The notes: a model not told the origin generated them from the sequence alone. A stretch of 5,670 bases of DNA from a bacterium (GCA_037131655.1 JBAXQP010000183.1:1-5670), one strand, 5' to 3'. Positions 1 to 5,639 are shown, numbered from the stretch's first letter. Numbers and translations are program-made.

Positions 1-83
1 TAATAGGGCTTTGGAGTAGTTTGCGCCATCACAATACTCGCCAGCCAACTCACTATCAGAAACGCTGTTAACCTCCGCCTCAC
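1..83 (-). CDS. N-terminal fragment of a secreted or membrane-anchored protein (signal peptide), cut by the window edge
   Basis: Reading leftwards from a GTG at 83-81 gives 27 codons that stay open to the window edge. The peptide starts MRRRLTAFLIVSWLAS and continues IVMAQTTPKPY. This is a classic signal peptide: three arginines in the n-region, a hydrophobic core of about 15 residues, and a likely signal peptidase I site after VMA (VMA|QTT) near residue 20. The start is chosen because a perfect AGGAGG lies at 96-91, seven bases upstream. An ATG at 123-121 opens another frame, but it has no ribosome site and gives a charged, uninformative peptide. The mature part lies outside the window, so its function cannot be told. 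A single-pass N-terminal anchor is possible if cleavage does not occur. The gene is divergent from the phosphomannomutase gene. Confidence 0.72.
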   Translation of the reverse strand, partial: MRRRLTAFLIVSWLASIVMAQTTPKPY

Positions 84-90
84 CGCTTGA

Positions 91-96
91 CCTCCT
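91..96 (-). promoter_or_regulatory. Strong Shine-Dalgarno site for the left-edge secreted protein
   Basis: AGGAGG on the minus strand lies 7 bases before the GTG at 83-81. It decides both the frame and the start of the partial signal-peptide gene, because no other start in the region has a comparable site. Confidence 0.7.
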
Positions 97-170
97 GCGC
101 TCAATCTGCCTGTTGTTTTCCATCTTGTCTGAGAGGTTAAAATCTGTGGTATTGCCTGATAATTCAAAAT

Positions 171-203
171 CCGGTAAGAATAGGCGGAATAAGCCCGGTA
201 AGA
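171..203 (+). repeat. Short direct repeat, two copies of CCGGTAAGA
   Basis: CCGGTAAGA occurs at 171-179 and again at 195-203, start to start 24 bases. It lies in the 188-base gap between the divergent secreted-protein gene and the phosphomannomutase gene. A related element (CGGGTA) occurs twice further downstream. These could be binding sites for a regulator of the divergent genes, but chance similarity is possible at this length. Confidence 0.4.
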
Positions 204-228
204 CTTAGGGACGAGATAGGGGCATCAG

Positions 229-259
229 GTTCGGGTATATTATCAGAAGTGTTCGGGTA
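229..259 (+). repeat. Short direct repeat, two copies of GTTCGGGTA, just before the phosphomannomutase start
   Basis: GTTCGGGTA is found at 229-237 and 251-259, start to start 22 bases, about two helical turns. The first copy runs into a TATATTAT stretch (236-243) that could act as a -10 element, although no convincing -35 accompanies it. The second copy sits 12 bases before the GTG start at 272. The position would suit an operator or a structured mRNA leader. This is inference only. Confidence 0.4.
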
Positions 260-271
260 AGTGAGAAGACA

Positions 272-1663
272 GTGAAATTAAGCGCATTTAAAGAGTGTGA
301 TATTAGGGGACTGGTCGACAGCGAGGTCACCGAAGAACTCGCCTATAAAGTAGGGCGGGCAATTGCGAGCCTTGCCGGTTCTACACGCGCAGTTGTAGGC
401 GGTGATGTACGTATAAGCACGCCTGCACTCAAACAAGCTGTGGTTCAGGGATTTATCGATTCTGGCTGCGATGTGATCGACCTTGGGACCATCTCTACAC
501 CGCTTTTCTACTTTGCGCGACAGCATTTAGACATCGACTGCGGAGTAATGGTTACCGCTTCTCATAATCCTGCCTCTTACAATGGCTTCAAAATCACGAT
601 CAATGCTCATCCGGTAACTCTCGAACAAATGAAGCGATTACTTAATTGCATCTGCTTGAATGACTTTCTAAGCGGTAAGGGAAACTATACTGAATTGAAC
701 CTGGATAAGGCCTATAAGGACTTCTTATTAAAGGCCTTTCCAGCAAGTGATGCTCATTGCAAAGTAGTGGTTGATGCCGGTAATGGCGCTTACTCGCTGA
801 TTGCGCCTGAAGTTTTCAAAGCAGCAGGCTATTCTGTTGTGCCTCTCTTTTGCGTGCCTGACGGCAGCTTCCCCAACCGCTCCCCCAATTCCGCCTCATC
901 GGAGAATTTAACGGCGCTTTCGGATTTAGTCATAGCCACAGGGGCAGATATGGGGGTCGGTTTTGATGGTGATGGTGATCGCGTCTCGTTTGTCGATGAA
1001 ACCGGCACGTTTGTCCCATCGGACGTAATGATTGCTCTCCTAGCTCAGGCGGTTTTGGAGAATAACCCTAATCGAGCCATTGTTTTCGACCAGAAGTGTT
1101 CTCAGATCGTGCCTGAAACAATTGAGAAGGCGAGCGGTATTCCGATAATAGAAAAATCCGGTCATACCTTTATTAAAACACGCATGATTTCCGAGCAAGC
1201 CATCTTTGGTGGAGAAGTAAGTGGTCATTACTTCTTTGAAAGCCTTCATGGCGGCGATGACGGCCTTTATTCTGCGTTATTTGTTGGCCGGTTATTGTCA
1301 CAAGGAACGGCAACGCTTTCGCAACGAGCGGCAAGCATCCCCCGATACACAACACTTCCCGATATTAGAATTCCTTTTGACGGCAATTCTAAAGAGTTGT
1401 TAGATAATATCGAGGCGGGATTAGATGGTACTGCGACAATCCTCAAACTCGATGGTATTCGAGCGCTCTTTGAGGAGGGATGGGGGTTGGTAAGAGCTTC
1501 AGTGACTGAACCCGCGATCACTTTTCGCTTCGAAGCCTATCGTCCTGAGAACCTAGCGCTCATCATTGAGCGTTTCGCAAAGTCACTCCCCCCCAAGCTT
1601 CGCATGAAGTTAGAGGAAAAGATCGAGCATCTCAGCCTTATTGATGAAGAAGTGGACGAATAA
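272..1663 (+). CDS. Phosphomannomutase/phosphoglucomutase (alpha-D-phosphohexomutase family)
   Basis: This cytoplasmic enzyme interconverts hexose 6-phosphate and hexose 1-phosphate (mannose and/or glucose), feeding nucleotide-sugar and polysaccharide synthesis. The 463-residue protein matches AlgC-type PMM/PGM in length and has all four family motifs in order. The phosphoserine loop TASHNP is at 95-100 (Ser97), within GVMVTASHNPASYNGFKI. The Mg-binding DGDGDR is at 232-237. The sugar-recognition loop GGEVSGH is at 313-319. The C-terminal phosphate-binding RASVTEP is at 408-414, followed by FRFEA. The N-terminal CDIRG (9-13) corresponds to the family's YDIRG. Compared with the usual RxSNT/RPSGTEP, position 411 is Val, a mild deviation. 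The start is GTG; only a weak GAGAAG (263-268) precedes it, very close, but the N-terminal alignment supports it. A charged tail of about 20 residues follows the last domain. Whether mannose or glucose phosphate is preferred cannot be read from the motifs, so no gene symbol is given. Confidence 0.95.
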   Translation: MKLSAFKECDIRGLVDSEVTEELAYKVGRAIASLAGSTRAVVGGDVRISTPALKQAVVQGFIDSGCDVIDLGTISTPLFYFARQHLDIDCGVMVTASHNPASYNGFKITINAHPVTLEQMKRLLNCICLNDFLSGKGNYTELNLDKAYKDFLLKAFPASDAHCKVVVDAGNGAYSLIAPEVFKAAGYSVVPLFCVPDGSFPNRSPNSASSENLTALSDLVIATGADMGVGFDGDGDRVSFVDETGTFVPSDVMIALLAQAVLENNPNRAIVFDQKCSQIVPETIEKASGIPIIEKSGHTFIKTRMISEQAIFGGEVSGHYFFESLHGGDDGLYSALFVGRLLSQGTATLSQRAASIPRYTTLPDIRIPFDGNSKELLDNIEAGLDGTATILKLDGIRALFEEGWGLVRASVTEPAITFRFEAYRPENLALIIERFAKSLPPKLRMKLEEKIEHLSLIDEEVDE

Positions 1664-1682
1664 AACAGTTTCATCTTCGTAA

Positions 1683-2087
1683 TTATGCTTCGTAAGTTTC
1701 TACTCCGGGAGAGCGATGGAGGTGTACCATCCGCCATTTATTGTCTTGTTTTGCAAAAACACGGGTTTCATTGAAGGTTTGAAACCCGACTTTTCCGTCA
1801 TCACTTTGAGTGACAAGCAAGGAATAGGCGATTATTGCGAATTCTCCGTAGAGTTGGATACGGGGGGTGAGAATATCAGTTCGAATATTTGTTCGGTTAG
1901 CAAGGGCACGCTGAGACATGAGGTTAATGTGAAAATCAATGGAATCGATGCGATAGGGTGCGATATCCGATTCGAATGATGAGACATCTTCATCTACGAG
2001 TTCGCGGTAAGCTCGCGTATCATTCCGATAAACCGCATCAATTAGCGCTTCAAGTGCGTCAAAAACAGCTTTTTCGTCAGGCGTCAT
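1683..2087 (-). CDS. NTF2-like/SnoaL-like protein of the CaMKII association-domain type
   Basis: A single-domain protein of 134 residues. Its C-terminal half carries NETRVFAKQDNKWRMVHLHRS (106-126), closely resembling the eETRVW..rdGkW..VHfHrS signature of the calcium/calmodulin-kinase II association domain. Upstream, SSFES (36-40) and IDFHINL (50-56) match that family's FEPE and DFH segments. The domain is a cone-shaped alpha+beta NTF2 fold that commonly forms oligomers and can bind small molecules in its pocket. No kinase domain is attached, as is usual for bacterial versions, and the ligand is unknown. The ATG at 2087 is chosen because AAAGGAG (2102-2096) lies 8 bases upstream. A GTG at 2120 would add 11 residues but has no comparable site. 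The gene is convergent with the phosphomannomutase gene (19-base gap, no clear terminator) and divergent from the membrane zinc-ribbon gene. Family assignment is firm; function is not. Confidence 0.9.
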   Translation of the reverse strand: MTPDEKAVFDALEALIDAVYRNDTRAYRELVDEDVSSFESDIAPYRIDSIDFHINLMSQRALANRTNIRTDILTPRIQLYGEFAIIAYSLLVTQSDDGKVGFQTFNETRVFAKQDNKWRMVHLHRSPGVETYEA

Positions 2088-2095
2088 TTTCAATA

Positions 2096-2102
2096 CTCCT
2101 TT
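2096..2102 (-). promoter_or_regulatory. Shine-Dalgarno site fixing the start of the NTF2-like gene
   Basis: AAAGGAG on the minus strand lies 8 bases before the ATG at 2087-2085. It favours the 134-residue protein over the longer GTG-started reading from 2120. Confidence 0.7.
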
Positions 2103-2164
2103 GCAAGTACCCGTGACCACATGGTCTTCAATCAGCGAACTTTTTGATAAGCCCTCATTCCCTA

Positions 2165-2170
2165 ATTATA
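2165..2170 (-). promoter_or_regulatory. Candidate -10 box for the NTF2-like gene
   Basis: A perfect TATAAT on the minus strand would place the transcript start near 2158, giving a leader of about 70 bases. No good TTGACA match exists 16-18 bases upstream (the best there is TTTCTG), so the promoter call rests on the -10 alone. Confidence 0.35.
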
Positions 2171-2214
2171 GGGGATTTGAGCAAAATCAGAAAGACCTCG
2201 TCCAGAGTTTATTA

Positions 2215-2242
2215 TATTACTTAGAAGGAAGTAATAATTACT
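2215..2242. promoter_or_regulatory. Overlapping inverted repeats, possible operator upstream of the membrane zinc-ribbon gene
   Basis: TATTACTT (2215-2222) is exactly inverted as AAGTAATA (2229-2236) across a 6-base spacer. The right arm also forms a second perfect 13-base palindrome, AGTAATAATTACT (2230-2242). The element therefore has three related half-sites of ATTACT/AGTAAT type in 28 bases. It lies in the divergent gap between the NTF2-like gene and the membrane protein gene. The symmetry suits a dimeric DNA-binding regulator. As RNA, two mutually exclusive weak hairpins would be possible. No T-run follows, so it is not a terminator. Confidence 0.4.
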
Positions 2243-2290
2243 AGGAAATTCTGCCGAAAGGGAGCAATATCATCTTCTGATGACGTTGTG

Positions 2291-2296
2291 TATAAT
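2291..2296 (+). promoter_or_regulatory. Candidate -10 box for the membrane zinc-ribbon/glutaredoxin pair
   Basis: A perfect TATAAT would start transcription near 2303, ten bases before the GGGAGG ribosome site at 2313 and 22 before the TTG at 2325. No recognisable -35 lies at the proper distance. If real, it rules out the ATG at 2280 as the main start. Confidence 0.4.
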
Positions 2297-2312
2297 AGGA
2301 TTAAGCTATTTT

Positions 2313-2318
2313 GGGAGG
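2313..2318 (+). promoter_or_regulatory. Shine-Dalgarno site supporting a TTG start at 2325
   Basis: GGGAGG lies 6 bases before the TTG at 2325. The alternative ATG at 2280 has its nearest site (AAAGGGAG, ending at 2264) 15 bases away, which is too far for good use. Confidence 0.55.
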
Positions 2319-2324
2319 CTGATA

Positions 2325-3032
2325 TTGTCACAGCGCCGTTCCGAGGTTGTTGAACAGCTTTATGCTCAGGCAATCACGTTGTTTGTGATTGGCCTTGTTG
2401 TGCTTGGGACAGGATATGTGCTGCTGAAATACTTTTGCGATTATGTAAGTGTATTGGCATGGTTGCTTCTTCTCGGGGGAACAGGAGGGCTTTTATTCGG
2501 CGCATTTCGGTGTGTGCAGTCTCTTCAAGTCGGTTCATATGAAGTAATTTGTCCTTATTGCTGGCGACCACAGGTTCTAACAGCTATCCCGCTAATGGAT
2601 TTCCACTGTGATGATTGTCATCGCATTGTGCCGGTTGTCGATGGCAAAGCGCTGGAGGCGTCCCCCATCGATTGTTCCAACTGCGGAACGACCAACTTCT
2701 ATACTGCCGCATCAACTTCGCTTATATGCGAGTCTTGTTCCGGCCCAATTGCTTTACCTAGCGCTATCCAAATTTCTCCGCCGAAAGTCTTGGACGATAA
2801 CACTGAATACGAGGTAGTCTTACTAGAACTTGGAAAAGATCCGGATAAAGTAATTGATGCGCTCGTTCAGCTTCTCAGAATGACGTACGAGCATGTAGTT
2901 GGGATGTTGAAGACTTTTCCCGTATCCCTTTTTCAGGGTGTGAACAAACATCGATCGGAATTATTGATTCAGTATCTAACTGAGTTAGGCGCGCTGGTTG
3001 AAGCACGCCCGGTAAAGAGCAACAGAATATAA
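2325..3032 (+). CDS. Membrane protein with two helices, two zinc ribbons and an L7/L12 C-terminal-like domain
   Basis: No named family is recognised for the whole 235-residue protein, but its parts can be read. Two hydrophobic helices lie at about 16-36 and 42-64, with a charged N-terminus (SQRRSE) that predicts both ends in the cytoplasm. Two treble-clef or zinc-ribbon-like units follow, with paired CxxC motifs: C76/C79 with C95/C98, then C117/C120 with C135/C138. Residues 161-230 resemble the ribosomal protein L7/L12 C-terminal domain, aligning almost without gaps: EYEVVLLELG, KVIDA, LFQGVNK and LGALVEA correspond to EFDVILKAAG, AVIKA, LKEGVSK and AGAEVEV. The lysine-rich helix that contacts translation GTPases in true L7/L12 (LKEAKDLV) is replaced by YEHVVGML, so a ribosomal role is unlikely. 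The TTG start is chosen for its GGGAGG site; an ATG at 2280 would add 15 residues. It is followed after 19 bases by a glutaredoxin gene, probably in one operon. Confidence 0.8.
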   Translation: MSQRRSEVVEQLYAQAITLFVIGLVVLGTGYVLLKYFCDYVSVLAWLLLLGGTGGLLFGAFRCVQSLQVGSYEVICPYCWRPQVLTAIPLMDFHCDDCHRIVPVVDGKALEASPIDCSNCGTTNFYTAASTSLICESCSGPIALPSAIQISPPKVLDDNTEYEVVLLELGKDPDKVIDALVQLLRMTYEHVVGMLKTFPVSLFQGVNKHRSELLIQYLTELGALVEARPVKSNRI

Positions 3033-3051
3033 GGATCAAAGGAGCGACATT

Positions 3052-3303
3052 ATGCCTAAAGAAGTAAAGTTATACTGTGCCGATTGGTGTGCTGATTGCA
3101 CCCATCTCCGCCATTATTTCCGTCTCAATGAGGTGAAGTTCTGCGAAATTAACATCGATGAAACGCAGGGCGCTTTAGATGAGATGAAAGCGCTCAACGG
3201 TGGAACAGACAAGGTTCCCACGGTAGTAATCGGTGAAATCGTCCTCGTCGAGCCAAATTTCGAAGAACTAAACAAAGCCCTTGGCATCACCGCTAAGAAT
3301 TAG
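3052..3303 (+). CDS. Small glutaredoxin-like thiol-disulfide oxidoreductase
   Basis: This 83-residue cytoplasmic protein has the length and layout of bacterial glutaredoxin/mycoredoxin-type proteins. A first strand VKLYCADW leads into a dithiol active site C13-A-D-C16. The cis-proline motif VPTVVIG is at 55-61. It ends with VEPNFEELNKALG, the usual last helix. Two further cysteines (C9 and C31) are present. The expected role is reduction of protein disulfides or mixed disulfides. Because CADC is unusual, the reductant (glutathione, mycothiol, bacillithiol or thioredoxin reductase) cannot be predicted. The ATG is supported by AAAGGAG (3038-3044) seven bases upstream. The gene sits 19 bases after a membrane protein with eight CxxC cysteines, which suggests cotranscription and perhaps a redox link between the two (inference). 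Confidence 0.92.
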   Translation: MPKEVKLYCADWCADCTHLRHYFRLNEVKFCEINIDETQGALDEMKALNGGTDKVPTVVIGEIVLVEPNFEELNKALGITAKN

Positions 3304-3314
3304 TAGCGTTTTTT
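3291..3314 (+). terminator. Probable intrinsic terminator overlapping the end of the glutaredoxin gene
   Basis: CGCTA (3291-3295) pairs with TAGCG (3304-3308) across an 8-base loop, and six T residues (3309-3314) follow at once. The stem is only 5 bp and takes in the last codons and the TAG stop, so it is weak. Its position at the end of the two-gene plus-strand unit, facing a convergent gene, is what one would expect of a terminator. Confidence 0.5.
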
Positions 3315-3372
3315 GGGGAAATGAAAATTTAATGCATCGGTATTAGAGAGAAGCTGGAGAAGCCTTCCCCAC

Positions 3373-4503
3373 TCATTCTTCGATGGCTTTTCGGCAGAAG
3401 TCTTTGGCTCGTTGGGTTAGCTCGTCTAGCATGAAAGATCGGTAATTTGGGTCACGAAGATTATTATAGACAGCTTCTTCTAAAATTCTTGACGCCTTAT
3501 CTTCCCCTAAAGCCTGAAGCATAAGCGATGCGGCTCGAAGGGATGCTTCGGGTTTAAGTTTGCGCGTTTCCCCAGAATAGAATAAGTCCGGCGCTGTGCC
3601 ATGAACCGGCTCATAAGTGTTCGGATACTTGCCGGTCGGGTCAATATTGGCTGATGGAGCACAACTCAAGCCGCCTTGAAGAGGGGCAAAGAGATCGGAA
3701 TAGATGTCCCCGACTGCACTGTCAGCCAGGATGACTGCCCCTTTGAAAACTTCCGGATGCAGCATGACTTCGGAGGCAAGGGTATCAGGCGCTCGAACTT
3801 GAATGATCTCTCGCACTTCATCAGGAAGCTCACTGATAGCCGAATCGATTGTCTTACCGGGATAGGCTTGGAGCAACCGTTTGAAGGCAAAAATCGCTTT
3901 AGGATGTTCTGGATTTCTCTGCCTGGCTCGCCTAGCTGCATAAACAAGAACCATCGTTAGGTCTTTCTTCGGGAAAACACTCTCTTGAATACCGACTTCA
4001 TTCGGTTCGCCTTCGTTGTCTATCCGCCCTCGGTCAGTATAAGTTCCAAGTTTGTTGGCAATAATGACATCGAAATCAACATCCGGGTATTTAGCGTAGC
4101 GATGGAATGTCTCAATTCCCGGAGGTAGAACGATTGGTCGAAGTGTGGCGATTTGACTGAGACCCTCGCGTATACCGATGATCAACCCACGTTCAGGCTC
4201 ACCGTGACGGTATCTCGTCGGATCGCCAATTGCAACCTGATAGAGTTGATCGCAGGTTTTTAAATCTTCGATATCCTGAGCTTCTAAAGTGACCTTATCA
4301 TAAGTTGCGCCGTAATAGAAAACCTTCCACTCGACAGGCTTTTTCAGGATGCTCTTAGAAGGATTTTCCATGAAAACGCTGATAACATCCTGCACTCGTT
4401 CAAGAAGAATAGGAGCGCAGCAATCCCCTCGAATAGCACCGATAATGTATCGGTCGGGATTGGCGCTCCGATATAAATTGGGTTCATCTGAATCGACTCG
4501 CAT
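3373..4503 (-). CDS. Divergent isocitrate/isopropylmalate dehydrogenase superfamily protein
   Basis: A 376-residue cytoplasmic protein of the beta-decarboxylating dehydrogenase fold, whose members oxidise and decarboxylate 2-hydroxy acids with NAD(P). The positions below are inferred by comparison with remembered Thermus isopropylmalate dehydrogenase. Retained are Glu104, Arg112 and Arg122 (in TLRP, the substrate-arginine helix), Tyr155 (GTY), a likely catalytic Lys202 (HPKA), Asp240, and Asp266/Asp270 in GDIYSD (265-270). The cofactor motif EPVHGTAPD is at 298-306. Changed are the N-terminal GDGIGPE, here GDCCAPI (26-32); the third substrate arginine, which aligns with Ile148; and the GKGxANP cofactor segment, here GETRKLKP. 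About 18 extra residues precede the first strand. The ATG is backed by AAAGAGG (4517-4511) at 7 bases. It begins 30 bases after purC and probably shares its transcript. The substrate is unknown; it should not be called LeuB or Icd on this evidence. Confidence 0.85.
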   Translation of the reverse strand: MRVDSDEPNLYRSANPDRYIIGAIRGDCCAPILLERVQDVISVFMENPSKSILKKPVEWKVFYYGATYDKVTLEAQDIEDLKTCDQLYQVAIGDPTRYRHGEPERGLIIGIREGLSQIATLRPIVLPPGIETFHRYAKYPDVDFDVIIANKLGTYTDRGRIDNEGEPNEVGIQESVFPKKDLTMVLVYAARRARQRNPEHPKAIFAFKRLLQAYPGKTIDSAISELPDEVREIIQVRAPDTLASEVMLHPEVFKGAVILADSAVGDIYSDLFAPLQGGLSCAPSANIDPTGKYPNTYEPVHGTAPDLFYSGETRKLKPEASLRAASLMLQALGEDKASRILEEAVYNNLRDPNYRSFMLDELTQRAKDFCRKAIEE

Positions 4504-4533
4504 TGAAATACCTCTTTCGGAAGCTTGAAAAAA

Positions 4534-5463
4534 CTACTTGTAGGTCAATTCCTTGCCGCTTAGTCGTAGATAGGCTTCACGGTATTTATCAGCGGTCTTT
4601 TCAATAACTTCTTCCGGAAGATTGGGTGCAGGCGGTTGTTTATTCCAGTCAATCGACTCGAGGTAGTCTCGCACAAATTGCTTGTCAAAGCTGAGCTGAG
4701 GTTTCCCTGGCGAATAGGTTAATTCTGCCCAGAAACGTGACGAGTCGGGGGTTAGTACTTCATCGATTAAATAGATGTCATCCCCACGCAGGCCAAACTC
4801 AAACTTGGTGTCAGCGATGATAACGCCGCGCATCAGCGCATAGTCGGCTGCTTCTTGATAAACTGAAATGCTATAAGAAGCTAAAGTGTCTGCCACTTCG
4901 CCGATCATAGCCCGCGCTTCGGCAATGCCGACATTCTCATCATGACCAGAGGTCGCCTTAGTCGCAGGGGTGAATATGGGCGTGGGTAATTTGTCGGAGT
5001 TGTGAAGTCCGGACGGAAGAGAAATGCCGTGAATGACTACCGCTTCATTCTGTCCACAGGCTTGAACGTACTCTTTCCATAATGAACCGGCGAGATAACC
5101 TCGTACAACGCATTCAACAGGAAAAGGCTGCGTCTTAAGCACCAACATTGAACGGTCAGCCAATGTGTCTTTATAAGAGCCGGGGTTCGGAACACCTGAT
5201 TCGGCCAAAGCGGTTTCGATAGCTGCCCATTCACAGCTAATCATATGATTCGGGCTGGCAGTAGCAAGCGTATCAAACCAGAAGCGGCTAATTTGAGTTA
5301 GAACCCGCCCTTTGTCCATAATGGGATTTGGCAAAACCACATCAAAAGCGGACAGCCGGTCGGTAGCAACCATGAGCATCCGGTCGCCAAGATCATACAT
5401 ATCACGAACTTTCCCGCGGATAGGAGCGGGCAAGCCTTCAATCTTTGTTTCAAGAACATCCAT
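4534..5463 (-). CDS. purC: Phosphoribosylaminoimidazole-succinocarboxamide synthase (SAICAR synthase)
   Basis: PurC joins CAIR and L-aspartate with ATP hydrolysis to give SAICAR in de novo purine synthesis, in the cytoplasm. The 309-residue protein is of the long type (as in yeast and many bacteria), not the ~237-residue E. coli type. Motifs in order: GKVRDMYDLG (17-26) and TDRLSAFD (34-41) for nucleotide binding; FPVECVVRGYLAGS (114-127), the first family signature; TSGHDENV (171-178); DTKFEFG (218-224), the second signature; and LIDEVLTPDSSRFW (232-245). The start is taken as the ATG at 5463, where the family's N-terminal sequence begins. A TTG at 5499 would add 12 residues, but it coincides with the -35 element of a good promoter. 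The only ribosome-like site (AGAGG, 5481-5477) is 13 bases from the ATG, and the promoter suggests a leaderless message. A dehydrogenase-like gene follows after 30 bases. Confidence 0.96.
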   Translation of the reverse strand: MDVLETKIEGLPAPIRGKVRDMYDLGDRMLMVATDRLSAFDVVLPNPIMDKGRVLTQISRFWFDTLATASPNHMISCEWAAIETALAESGVPNPGSYKDTLADRSMLVLKTQPFPVECVVRGYLAGSLWKEYVQACGQNEAVVIHGISLPSGLHNSDKLPTPIFTPATKATSGHDENVGIAEARAMIGEVADTLASYSISVYQEAADYALMRGVIIADTKFEFGLRGDDIYLIDEVLTPDSSRFWAELTYSPGKPQLSFDKQFVRDYLESIDWNKQPPAPNLPEEVIEKTADKYREAYLRLSGKELTYK

Positions 5464-5469
5464 ACAGAA

Positions 5470-5499
5470 ATAATAACCTCTAGCAAGTCCGACTGTCAA
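5470..5499 (-). promoter_or_regulatory. purC promoter, placed for a leaderless transcript
   Basis: On the minus strand a perfect TTGACA (5499-5494), an 18-base spacer and TATTAT (5475-5470; five of six matches to TATAAT) are followed by exactly six bases and then the purC ATG at 5463. With the usual six bases between -10 and +1, transcription would begin at the A of the ATG. The purC-dehydrogenase message would then have no 5' leader, which would also leave no room for a riboswitch. Confidence 0.65.
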
Positions 5500-5611
5500 T
5501 GGGGAAAGGGATTAGTTTTTAGGGATGAGAGGCAAGATACCGGATTAAATTAAGAATTTGGACTGAATTAAAGGATGGTGATTTTGAGGGACTTCTACCA
5601 ATTATCTCTCT

Positions 5612-5627
5612 CTAGCCATAGGGCTAG
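5612..5627 (+). other. Short perfect stem-loop before the right-edge gene
   Basis: CTAGCC (5612-5617) and GGCTAG (5622-5627) are perfect inverted arms around a 4-base loop, ending just before the GGAGG at 5630. It could be a leader hairpin affecting ribosome access or a small operator. No T-run follows, so it is not a terminator. The rest of 5500-5611 shows no gene or clear plus-strand promoter. Confidence 0.35.
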
Positions 5628-5639
5628 GTGGAGGTTACT

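Noticed and set aside
1..123. A minus-strand ATG frame starting at 123 (MENNRQIERRRSS...), open to the window edge
   Set aside because: It has no ribosome site and yields a charged, unremarkable peptide. The overlapping GTG frame has AGGAGG at ideal spacing and a clear signal peptide.
1716..1979. An 87-residue plus-strand frame opposite the NTF2-like gene
   Set aside because: It lies wholly antisense to a well-recognised domain protein, shows no family motifs, and so is a shadow of that gene.
2115..2126. A small inverted repeat GACCA-CA-TGGTC in the NTF2-like gene's leader
   Set aside because: Arms of five bases with a 2-base centre are too short to be significant and cannot form a hairpin loop.
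3315..3369. GGGGAA (3315-3320) and TTCCCC (3364-3369) as a terminator hairpin between the convergent genes
   Set aside because: The arms are separated by more than 40 bases and no T-run follows on either strand at the right place. The CGCTA/TAGCG hairpin with six T residues is the better candidate.
3676..3960. Long frames on both strands inside the dehydrogenase-like gene (94 and 93 residues)
   Set aside because: Both lie entirely within the 376-residue coding region, whose frame has recognisable superfamily motifs. Neither alternative has a domain signature.
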